Of a DNA stretch of 64,000 nt, positions 55,301 through 64,000 are shown piece after piece. The notes beneath the pieces were generated by a model. The model was not told the DNA's origin, made no database searches, and saw only the letters and a program-made list of their open reading frames with translations. Numbering within the stretch: position 1 is the stretch's first letter; each line of letters begins with the position of its first letter. Where the stretch lies: positions 5,471,463-5,535,462 of the forward strand of contig NC_036456.1 of NCBI RefSeq assembly GCF_002775205.1, in the 5' to 3' direction. This DNA comes from Xiphophorus maculatus (Eukaryota; Chordata; Actinopteri; Cyprinodontiformes; Poeciliidae). Position numbers and translations under genes: made by a program.

Positions 55301-57254
55301 TCATGAACAGGAGTGTAGGAATCGCTGTGGAGAAACAAAACGATCCATTTACTCAAGCAACCGTTTAAATTTCTCTTTCTTTTTTCCAGTGAGTCGACTT
55401 GTGGCAACATGTCAGACCTGCAGAAAGCGGAGGTTGTCTTCGGTCTGTAAGAGCTGCTCCAGCTCCGCGTTCCTCTCCTGCAGCTCGCTGATCTCCTCTT
55501 CCAGCCGTTTGACCGGCTTCCTGGCTTGCGCCCAAAGTTCTGCTGGAAGTTCTCCTCCACGGAGGCCAGCGGTCCGCTCCGCGTCCTCAGCCACGCTCAG
55601 CTTCTCCTGAATCTCTTGCTGAAGCTTCAGTCGTCTGCGCTTCAGTTTAGTCTGCGGAGAGAACAGCAATTGTTTCAAAGACGATGCCTTTTTTCTAAAG
55701 TTATAGTTTGTCATTGTAATAGGATGTATGTGTTTTCCTGAAAACTGTTGCAAAACCCAAAGAGCTGTTTTCGCCCTCGGTTTAGCTAAATAAAACTCTT
55801 TTAGAGCCACAATTCTTGCATAAACATTTGTAATGTCTACTATAGAAATGCTGTGGTCATCTTTTAAAAATCCCACCATTTTTTTTCTTCTGTTTTTAGG
55901 TTTAAAAACATAAAACATTTTACAAAACGGAGGATTGATACATTTCTTTTTCTTTCTATGGAATGCTGATGTCTGTGGAAAATGATGTAAACAACAACAA
56001 AAAAACAAAAAAAAAAACAAAAAAAACCCCACTTAGATTTCAACGTAAAGAGAAAATAATAAATATTATGGATACTTATTCTGGTGTAGAAATTTACTAG
56101 AAGACCTCATGCAAAAGAACCATAAAAAAAAAAAATCCAGCTGAAATCTGGATATTTTTTTACTGCTTGGGCACAAATATTTTGAACTTATCAAGAGCCT
56201 CTGTTGTAGAACCAAAGAGCCATTTGCAAAAGACACCTGGGCAACAGAAATTGTGCCCAATTAGACTTGCTAAAAGTTTAATTGGTTCTTCAATATATCA
56301 TGAAAAAAATGCATTGAAAGCCACAAAACTCACACATAACAAAAAAATATTGCTGAAATATTTAAACACTCAAAAGTTTTTTAAATTAAATTTGTCAGGC
56401 TTGCTTTATAAACTTAAGTTTAACCAAGAAAATATATTCATTTGATTACCTGTAACAATTTTTATTTTTTTTTGTAAGTTGAATCACCTGTTTGTTTGTT
56501 TTTTCAGTGCTGCTTGACGGTTAAATAGCTTAGAAAATCGTTTGCTTGGCTGACATGATGCTAAATGCATCAGGAGATGCTGGTTATCTCGGTATGATGC
56601 TTTTAGCTCAACTTTTCAGGTGGAAAAACAAGAAAAAGTTCAAACGTTGTTAAACTTCACAAAACATTTGCTAGAAAATTCCTTTTTGTTCAGACAAAAA
56701 CAAAAATCCCTCTTCACCTTGTTCCTAGCAGCTTCCTTGCTGACGGAAACAACATGGTGGCCTCTGTGCTCCGTCCTCGCGCAGGTGGCGCAAATGCAGC
56801 TTCGGTCACTCCGGCAGAACTTGTCCAGCTTCCTCCCATGCAGCCGACACACAGAGTCCTCCAGGTTCTTCGCCACACTGACCAGCAGGTGGCGTCCGAG
56901 GTCCTCCCTCTGATAATGCGGCTCCAGATGGGCGGAGCAGTACGAGGCCAGGCACACCAGGCAGGACCGGACCGCGGCCCGCCGAGCCGGACAGACGTCA
57001 CACGGGACCTCTCCCGCTTTGAGCGGTTCGGCTCCGTTTTCGGTTCGCTCGGTCTTTAGCTGCGGCCGTTTGGGGAAGACCGCCATGCAGAGGGGGCACT
57101 GGCAGATCTCGCCGGTCCTCCAGTACTCCCCTATGCACGCCAGGCAGAAGCGGTGTCCGCAGGGGAGGGACGCCGGGCTGGTGAACTCATCCAGGCAGAT
57201 GCAGCAGTCAGCAGGCGTTGACATCGGATTCGGACTCGCCGTTTGATTCAGCAT
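55301..57254 (-). CDS. Gene 6: TRIM with RING and B-boxes but no B30.2
   Basis: Exons: 57254-56718 (RING/B-box), 55651-55418 (234 nt, coiled coil), 55324-55301 (terminal). 264 codons, phases agree. Start ATG at 57254 follows acceptor TTGTACAG; an in-frame ATG lies upstream in the presumed intron. RING CCIC...CGHRFCLAC...CPLC is at about residues 17-58. B-box 1-like CDVC...CLVCLASYC...H. B-box 2 is complete (CRLHG...FCRSDRSCICATC...HRGHHVV), unlike genes 3-5. The 234-nt exon looks like a fusion of the family's 96-nt exon with the second half of its 234-nt exon, so the coiled coil is short. The terminal exon aligns with the family's 148-nt exon (HEWNDKTLDI against KNWNDVKLDT), but only in a shifted frame; in the spliced frame it stops after RFLHSCS. 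It is more GC-rich than its neighbours. It could be a short RBCC ligase or a decaying gene. Confidence 0.65.
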
Positions 57255-57329
57255 GCAGCCTGTACAAAACGGCTTCATATTTAACTGGATATTGGATATG
57301 TCAGCACGTGTCAGCAACAAGGCAACTCA

Positions 57330-57840
57330 GAGTGCTTTACATTATAAAAGCTCCATACAGTAAATAAACAATAACCATTACATTTTGTCCAAAACCATAT
57401 ACATAAAGTATCTTGGTCAATTTTGCATTTACTACTAATCAAAAGCAACTCTAAATAGGTGGGTTTCTAAAAGGAACTCAGTGTTTTGGCTCTTTTGTTG
57501 TTTTCCAGAAGTTTGTTCCAGATTTGTGATGCATAGAAGCTGAAGGCTGCAGAGGAGACCAGAACCAGAAGACCTGAGATTTCTGGAAGGCTAACACAAC
57601 AGCAACAAATGTTGCTCGTCTTGGTTGTGACTCAGCAGTTATGTAGTCGTACCTTTTCGCAAGGTGTAATTGTTTTCCTGTTTGTCGGTTCCATGTAAAT
57701 CCATCAGGCTGGGGAGTTAATTGTTCAGTTTTATTCATACGTCTACAGTGAATGAAAATGGACTCCCTGACCTGCATTGACACGAGACGAATGATTGATG
57801 ATGCGGCGTCGAGAAGAGTTTGTTCAAAAGTCAAGATAGC
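57330..57840. repeat. Dispersed fish repeat
   Basis: Text such as 'agagtgctttacattataaa', 'ttccagaagtttgttccaga' and 'gaggagaccagaaccagaag' belongs to a common fish interspersed repeat, related in style to the blocks at 12995 and 52130. The frame at 57478-57834 is treated as part of it. Confidence 0.5.
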
Positions 57841-59285
57841 GCTAAGGTGTCTGACAAATTTTAAACCTCAAATCTTTGGGGCCTCCCCCGAAAATTGGGG
57901 TCCTGGGATACTGCCCATGTAAGTCCTTTCTAAAGTCGGTAAAAGACGATACCGTTCACGGGTTGGATTTGTTTTCTGGTTTGCCAGTTGGGTGTAAATG
58001 GATCAAATCCACCTGCCTGTACAATCCTGCAATGCCAAGACGATTTGAAAAAACAAAAAGACAACAATCCAGAAACCTGATCCCCATCCGACTCTCTGTG
58101 TTTACCTTTCCGTTTGTTTCCCATCGACTCATGTCGTCAGGATCAAAGAAAACTTACGAGAACTGAAACATGCAGTCAAAGTTCATTTTCTGAGTTATCC
58201 TTCGAATGAGTTCTGAAAAAGCCTTCAGTAGCTAATGGGTGACCTTTGACAAAGTCGAGTCATGTGATCCGTTTTTACTGCAGTTTGTTGTTTGTGCCGC
58301 CGTTTTGGTTCACAGGTCATTCGGTTCAACCCAGCTGGTTCATAAAGGGACAGATGCTACCTCAACACGCTTTCAACGACAAACAGGTCCATAAATATTA
58401 AGGAATTTAATTTCGATAGAATTAAACAGAATAAAGCATTGAAAATATCCAGTCACATATATTCCAGTTTTGTTCTAATTGTACCCACTGTAGTCAAGTT
58501 GAGTCCTATTAATGCATCTTATGTATTTTGGGACAAATATCAATTCTCCCTGACTTAATCCCTGACTGTGATAGGTCAGAGCATCAATGACATTAAAAAT
58601 GTGACTCATCATTCAGTAAATCAGAAGTGAAAAGTCTGTCATAAAAATAAAAAAAAAAATAAATCAAGATGAGCTGATGATTGCCTCGCTTGCTTATTTT
58701 CAGCCAAATCTTCTTTCTGGCCATAGATTTAGAAATCAGAAGTGAAAATGAAACATACCCACTGAGAAGTTACTAAAAACACAACAAATGTCATAACAGC
58801 ATACATAATTACTTACCTCTGACAGAAATAATAATAAAAAATAATAATTTAAAAGTACATTCCCTTCTTTAAAAAAAAAACTCCTGCCAACTTGAAGCTT
58901 TGGCAGAGTTAAGTTTGCTTCTTATGTGCTGTTTTTTGTTGTTGTTCCTGTATAGATATAGACGCACCTTTATAGGGGGAAAGAGAGGGCGGGGCTTTAG
59001 AACTGTAATTTCCTGGATGCTCTTGAACTCATATTCCCGTCCGTACAGCTGCTCTTCACGAGCGCATAAAGAGAGGTCCTCTTGATTTAGACAACCTCCG
59101 AAATATGAGGAACAGATAGGATCCTTCCGGGCCAGCAGCGGGGGGACTATACCCGTCACTCCTGCCTGAGGGGTTACGGTGGGGAAAAAAAAAATAAAAA
59201 TCTATGTTGCCATTGGTTCCTGTGAGTGAGAGGGGCTTCACGTGCCGCCGGCTGGCGATAAACAGATGTGGGCGCCGCGTAACGG

Positions 59286-59293
59286 TGACGTCA
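59286..59293. promoter_or_regulatory. Perfect CRE (TGACGTCA) in a CpG-rich patch
   Basis: The palindromic CREB/ATF site lies in a small CpG-rich patch that also has GGCGCCGCG. It may mark a promoter, but no transcript can be assigned on either strand. Confidence 0.35.
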
Positions 59294-59659
59294 CAATCAT
59301 CAGGGAATTGCAACATTTGGCGGAAACGTCTCACTGTCATCACACAGAGCCTGAGAAGCGAAGTTACATCGAAAACGCTCGAGGTTTTATGGCAAGACAA
59401 TTTATTATTTAATACGTACTCGCCAATGGGAAAGAAACGAACTCTGTGGTGGTGAGAGTCCTTACTCTGAGTCGAAAACCTCTCCCTTTCTCTCCCCCCC
59501 ACGTCTGTCCCCGGGACCCTTTACTGTTCCTTTGCCAATTTTGAAGATTATTCCTGAAATAGCAACAATTCCTTCAAGATTGGCATGCCTAAATATGACT
59601 GCAGTAAATTTGGGACCACTAGATACTACTACACCTAAGCAGTTTCCCCCCATATCCCC

Positions 59660-59790
59660 CCCAAGGAATCTAAAATCTGATCAATTTTTTTATTATTATT
59701 ATTTATTTCCTTTATTTAACCAGGTAAACCCCGTTGAGATCTAGATCTCATTTTCAAGAGGGACCTGGGCAAAAAAATTTGCAATACATA
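59660..59790. repeat. Dispersed repeat 'tttatttaaccaggtaaacc'
   Basis: A TTATT microsatellite followed by 'ccaggtaaaccccgttgaga' and 'tcattttcaagagggacctg', a very common conserved fish repeat text. Confidence 0.6.
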
Positions 59791-60784
59791 GCAACCTGGT
59801 TATCAATCAAAAGTAGAAGCAAAAATCTGAAAATACAATATTCATACATGTATGAAAACATTGTTTTCACTACTATAATAGGATTTTTTATTTATTTATT
59901 TTTCTCCTTAGCATCAGGAACACATTATGAGGATATTCTTCATACTTTACAAGTGCCAAAAATCTTTTTGACTTTTTCCGTTTACTAAAAGTGGAGTTAA
60001 AATTGGTTATTTTGTTAGCCAATGCTGTAGCTAGCAAGGATCATTTATAGTACATGTTGTGGTAAGAAAGGATGAATGATTTGGCTGGTAAATACAAGGA
60101 CGGATAAAACAACAGGCCGCAATCCATGCTTCAGTGGATCCATCTTGTCGTATTTGGTGGTTTTTGAGGAGGAGGACCCAAAAGCAGGAGAGGTCGGCGC
60201 ATGGTGGAGCTAGAATTTAATGATGAGTTGATAAACTTACAGCACCACACAGGACTCAGGCTGACAGCAACAGTCTAACAGTAGACTGCAGCAGTGATTA
60301 AGTGAAAGAAGCCAAAGAGCCTTAATACTGTGGAGATGTGATTGTGGCGCGAAAACCAGGTGAGTACGATGAACAAAGTGCAGAACAGGCGGGGGAATAA
60401 TCTGAGAGAAAGTAGTGAGAATAGAGGGAAGAAGTACTAAAGAAATGTGCTTAAACACAAAGGGGGAAAAAATGGAACATTAATGTCTACGGAGAAATAC
60501 ACAAAGTCAAGGTGAATGTGGGAAAACTAAAACGGAACAGGAAACGCAGGCCCTGGACACATGTAGTCAGGTCTTTATCAAAACAAATATCTCCACCACA
60601 TTGTTAAAAATACAACAACAACAACAAAAAGACAACATAGGATACACGGGATTGGTTTGAGGAAAGTTTTCACCCACATAAACCCACACATATCAATCAC
60701 TGAAAGCTGTTTAAAATACGCCGAACCCATAGGGGGCAGTGTAGAGCGAAGCTAAAACCTATCCCAGCCGGTCAGACTGCTTCA

Positions 60785-61818
60785 ATGGGCTCTTTGCACC
60801 TCAGCTTCCGCGTTCGGGGAAAAGCGGCTCAATCTTTTCCGATCTATTGCAAAAGGCTCTTTCCACTGGGTGTTTGCAGGGCTTGTCCAAGGTAACAATT
60901 AATGATGAACATCGATATGAAGCCCCAACAAGTAGCTGGAGAAAGGTTTTAAGATGTTCGCCTCGTTATACACAGATACGAAGGTGAGTTTTACTTTCTT
61001 TAAACTTTGTGGCTAACATTAGCTTTAGCTTATGCTAGACATTTGTCTTGTAAAAATGTGCTATATAAGTATCTAAACATTTTTCATCCATTCTAATGGA
61101 CAATGTTTTTACCTTGTTTTCAAGTATATTACGTGGTTTATTGTCGTTAGTGTCAGAGACCAAGTAACGGGGATTTTACGGTTCAGGCTTTTTGCTTCTG
61201 AAGCACAACAAGCCCATAGCTTAACAGTAGAGCAGCTCTGGTGTCAGAGTTCTAGTTCAGCTGACGGTTCAGGTTCAGAGTTGTTGCTTTTAGAAAAATA
61301 TGGCCGTGTTCCTTAAGGTCTCCGTGTTACTTCGCTTTATTAGTTTTGCATGTTTCTTGTGAAGCAGGACGGTGTTTACAGCGGTTTGTACAGGCGGATC
61401 AGTTGCTCGGCTGTCTGGCTCTGCTCTGCTCTCTCGTTCCCATAAACTCTCTTTCATCCTGAATACAGAAGTGATTCCATGGAAATAACACAGGAGGCTC
61501 CTTTACCTTCTTCTTTAGGCTGAAGAAGTTGATCCGGAGTGAAGTGAAGGCTGTAAACTTTGCTGTGCGGCGTTAGCTTTAACTGGTAGCGACGAATATT
61601 TACAAGCCACCGTCTTCTTAATTCAGGATCGTTTGGAAATCCATGAAAACTTAAAAGCCCTTTATATTAGGAAGACAGCAATGTTCATAGTATTGTTTAT
61701 TTGCGTCTGAAATAAGACTTTGTCTTTTCTAGCTGTCATGGTAACTCAAAGCGGAAAAAAGAGAGCCGCATTTGCGCATGCGGTTGTGACGTCAGCGTAG
61801 CAGGTGCAAAGAGCCCAT
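60785..61818. mobile_element. TIR-bounded element of about 1.03 kb, superfamily unclear
   Basis: ATGGGCTCTTTGCACCT at 60785-60801 is exactly inverted at 61802-61818. The AT at the outer ends may be a 2-bp target duplication. It contains CpG-rich patches, a CRE (TGACGTCA, about 61789) next to the right end, and a short ATG-led frame at 60954-60983 (MFASLYTDTK) running into GTGAGT. ISL2EU or PIF/Harbinger-type elements are candidates. There is no intact transposase. Confidence 0.55.
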
Positions 61819-61829
61819 ACCGCTTCCTG

Positions 61830-63620
61830 TTAGGAATTAAACATGGCGCCAGTTTGTGAGGACAGGTGTGGACAGATAGAGAAGTTGAGCTACTTTTACA
61901 TCTAGTATTTTAATACCAAATTGATCAAATACAAGACGAAGTCGTTAAGGAGTCCTGTCAAAGTAAGTATGTGTATGTATTGGCGCATAATTTGTCGCAG
62001 ACTGTGACGCGTGGAACACCAATTCTTCGTTTTTCCATCTCGACACTGAAAACACAAAAATTTCGTTTTCTCAAATCTCCACTTTGATGCGAGTTTTCTT
62101 AAATAATTTTCTTACAAAAGGGAGTTTTTATGAATAAAAAGGGACAAAACACAAATATTGTAAACGTTTTCCCAGAGTAGTAAAAAAATAAAATGAGTTA
62201 AAACCACAAAATGCAAAAACCCAAAGGTTGTGACTCATAGCCTACCTTTGGCAGAAAATTATTTTACTTTTAACCACAAAGTTGTTCCTTTGCTGGGACT
62301 GAAATGGGCATCTCTCAAACGATTCAACAATCTAAGTATTTTCACAGATATTATATTAAAAATGTGGCAGAAAAATATAATTAAAGTCTTTTTTTTTAGC
62401 ATTCAATAACAGAATTGAAACCTTTGCAGCAGTTGTCTTCTTTTTTTTTTTTTTTACAAAATTAGAGTTTGGATTGTTTTGTAAAGCTGTTTTTCCCATC
62501 AATATATCCTGTCTCTGGTATGTGTAATTTCTACCTCAATTCCTTTGATGTTACAATATTTCATCAAATTTTTAATAAAACAAATATTTACTGTTTACTA
62601 TGAAGAATTAGAGCAAATTATGGTTACAAACATTTCCAGTCTCTCTAAACTGACTTTTCCTTTGCTTGTAAATTGTAAGCAAATGTGATAAAAGGTGTTT
62701 GCTCAGTACAACACAGTTCAAGACCTTCGACCTCATCTGGAAATCACATTTGGACCTTTGACCTTAAAGTTTGAGAATCATTGAAGTCCACACCAACATA
62801 ACTGACGCAAGTGGCAGTAGACCAGCTTTCAAGGCTATATAGAAGCTTCCTATTAGCAAAAAAGAAGCACTTTGGTCTCGGTGTGTTTCTTATCAAGAGT
62901 GTTAAAACCACAATTGACATGTTTCACTAGTATATAATGTTTTAAATCAGAGCTGTACAGAAATGATCATTTCAATACCAGTCAATCGTAAACGACTACT
63001 TGGAATCAATATTTAGTAGCATGTCATTTGGCCAGATAAATGGTCTCTACTGCCCCCCTACTCCAAACCAGTTGTATGTCCTTACACCGACTGGTGAGCA
63101 ATGATACCCAAAGAAAAGTGTCGTGAAACTGATGACTAATGCAATGAAATCAGAATGTTTTCCAAAAATTGTAAAGCCCTACTTTAGATAAACATGTCTT
63201 ACAAGGAATAAATCATAATTTCATTAGAGTTCACCGAAAATTGTATGAGGACCCATGCAGAATAAAAAAAATAAAACAATTATTTACCATTTTCTTCCCA
63301 GCAGGGGGTAAGTTTGATGCTATGTCCAAGCATCAAATGGGAAAAAAGGCTGTTAGTTTATTTACAAACAATTTGTGCATAAAATGTTTTCCAAGTTTAC
63401 ACAAAGTCAGAAAAAGATGATTGGTGCAGATTTACATTTTAGGACATTTGTCAACATGTATGAACTCTACTATTACTTGTCCGATGGAGCCGCAGGAAAG
63501 TCAATTCAACAGCTGAAGTGACATAAATGTAGGACAAAAAGGAAAATGGACCAGAAGGTGAATTGAACAGCGGGAATGATGGAGATATTTTGGTTTCAGC
63601 GATCTAGTTTCCCCATGCGA
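61830..63620. other. Intergenic, no gene seen
   Basis: AT-rich with poly-T runs near 62390 and 62440. No open frame with family signals until the B30.2 exon at 63629. Confidence 0.5.
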
Positions 63621-63628
63621 TAGCCTTT

Positions 63629-64000
63629 TTAACTGGATTGTGAAAGACTGAATGAGGACAAGTAGGGATTAGTAACTAACGCCTCAGATTTCTTTAATTT
63701 GCTGTGCAGGTAGAAATAAGGGAAAACCTTCCCTGTGAAGTGTTCTCCTACGTAAGAGTGAATGTGGAACCTCTCATCAAGGTCGTAGAAGGACACCCGG
63801 CCTTCCTCGTAGTCCAGATAAATCCCCATGTTCCTCGGCCTGGTACAGAGATGAAGAACTCTCTGTGGTGAGCAGTGAACATAGTAATGAAAGCCAGACT
63901 TTCCCATGGAAAAGAACCCATTTTCTTTTTTCACGATTACATCATCTGATCTGTCCACCATTTCCAGGGCAACGCCGACATGCCAGTCGTTTCTCAGGCC
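63629..64000 (-). CDS. Gene 7 (partial): B30.2 domain 3' end
   Basis: Open from the window edge to TAA at 63629-63631, 123 codons. It starts within the SPRY half: NDWHVGVALEM (cf. W-D-L-G-V-A), then NGFFSMGKSG, NMGIYLDYEEGRVSFYDLD, a clear LDYE motif, and VFPYFYLHSK. It is quite unlike the B30.2 domains of genes 1-5 and closer in style to the classic fish class with LDYEEGRVSFYD. The upstream exons lie beyond the window, so the full architecture (TRIM, NLR or other) is unknown. Confidence 0.85.
   Translation of the reverse strand, partial: GLRNDWHVGVALEMVDRSDDVIVKKENGFFSMGKSGFHYYVHCSPQRVLHLCTRPRNMGIYLDYEEGRVSFYDLDERFHIHSYVGEHFTGKVFPYFYLHSKLKKSEALVTNPYLSSFSLSQSS

Larger units (their letters stand above)
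57850..60780. other. Upstream region of gene 6, no exon confirmed
   Basis: Possible gene 6 leader donors exist (GAAAG|GTAAAC near 58106, CAGAG|GTAAGT near 58815), but none can be chosen. 59200-59360 is CpG-rich with a perfect CRE. 59650-59790 is a repeat. The frames at 58869-59653 lack family motifs. Confidence 0.4.

Noticed and set aside
59056-59502. 148-codon minus-strand open frame in a CpG-rich patch
   Set aside because: No motif, no splice context tying it to gene 6, and a low-complexity Phe run inside.
1-64000. CRISPR arrays, rRNA, tRNA, bacterial operons or riboswitches
   Set aside because: None seen. Direct repeats here are transposon ends or minisatellites, and gene structure is eukaryotic.

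Overview
The window looks like nuclear DNA of a ray-finned (percomorph-type) fish. Genes have short, phased exons with GT-AG introns, and the DNA between them is AT-rich and full of fish-type mobile elements (hAT and Tc1/mariner MITEs, a LINE tail, one solo LTR). The content is dominated by a multigene TRIM/B30.2 family, and every TRIM-like gene lies on the minus strand. There is no bacterial-style organisation, CRISPR array, rRNA or tRNA that I can see.

Layout. 1-7.5 kb: repeats, a solo LTR, and one intronless plus-strand coiled-coil gene (2937-4088) that looks retrocopied. 7.6-17.7 kb: gene 1, an unusual TRIM-like gene whose first coding exon holds a small Cys/His module (CHCGW...GLRTHQG..GC) where a RING/B-box should be, followed by coiled coil and PRY-SPRY. 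17.9-21.7 kb: promoter flank and transposon relics. 21.7-32.7 kb: gene 2, which starts with two copies of the same Cys/His module but has no TRIM tail; it is built from many small phase-compatible exons, five of them copies of a VKxLAxxF exon. 33.5-36.8 kb: gene 3, a TRIM with a ruined RING. 40.1-45.6 kb: gene 4, a complete RING-Bbox-coiled coil-B30.2 gene. 46.6-47.1 kb: an orphan copy of the gene 3 B-box exon. 49.0-54.4 kb: gene 5, a second complete TRIM. 55.3-57.3 kb: gene 6, a TRIM with RING and both B-boxes but a shortened coiled coil and no B30.2. 60.8-61.8 kb: a TIR-bounded element. 63.6-64.0 kb: the 3' end of a further B30.2 gene running off the window.

How it fits together. TRIM proteins of this type are E3 ubiquitin ligases (RING), multimerised through the coiled coil and aimed by the B30.2 domain, and many are antiviral and interferon-induced. 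The sequence supports an interferon-responsive cluster. Genes 1 and 2 each carry a GAAANNGAAA ISRE about 90 bp upstream of the exon 1 donor. Genes 3, 4 and 5 share a related promoter block with an AANNGAAA IRF core. I infer that genes 1 and 2 are products of exon shuffling in this cluster: the Cys/His module and its splice phase are shared, while only gene 1 kept the TRIM C-terminal half. I consider this pair the most interesting and possibly undescribed feature here.

Exon models for genes 1 to 6 were read by eye from splice signals, phase and paralogue alignment. Total coding length is an exact multiple of three in each intact model (597, 670, 543, 567 and 264 aa for genes 1, 2, 4, 5 and 6), which supports but does not prove them. 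No transcript or database evidence was available.
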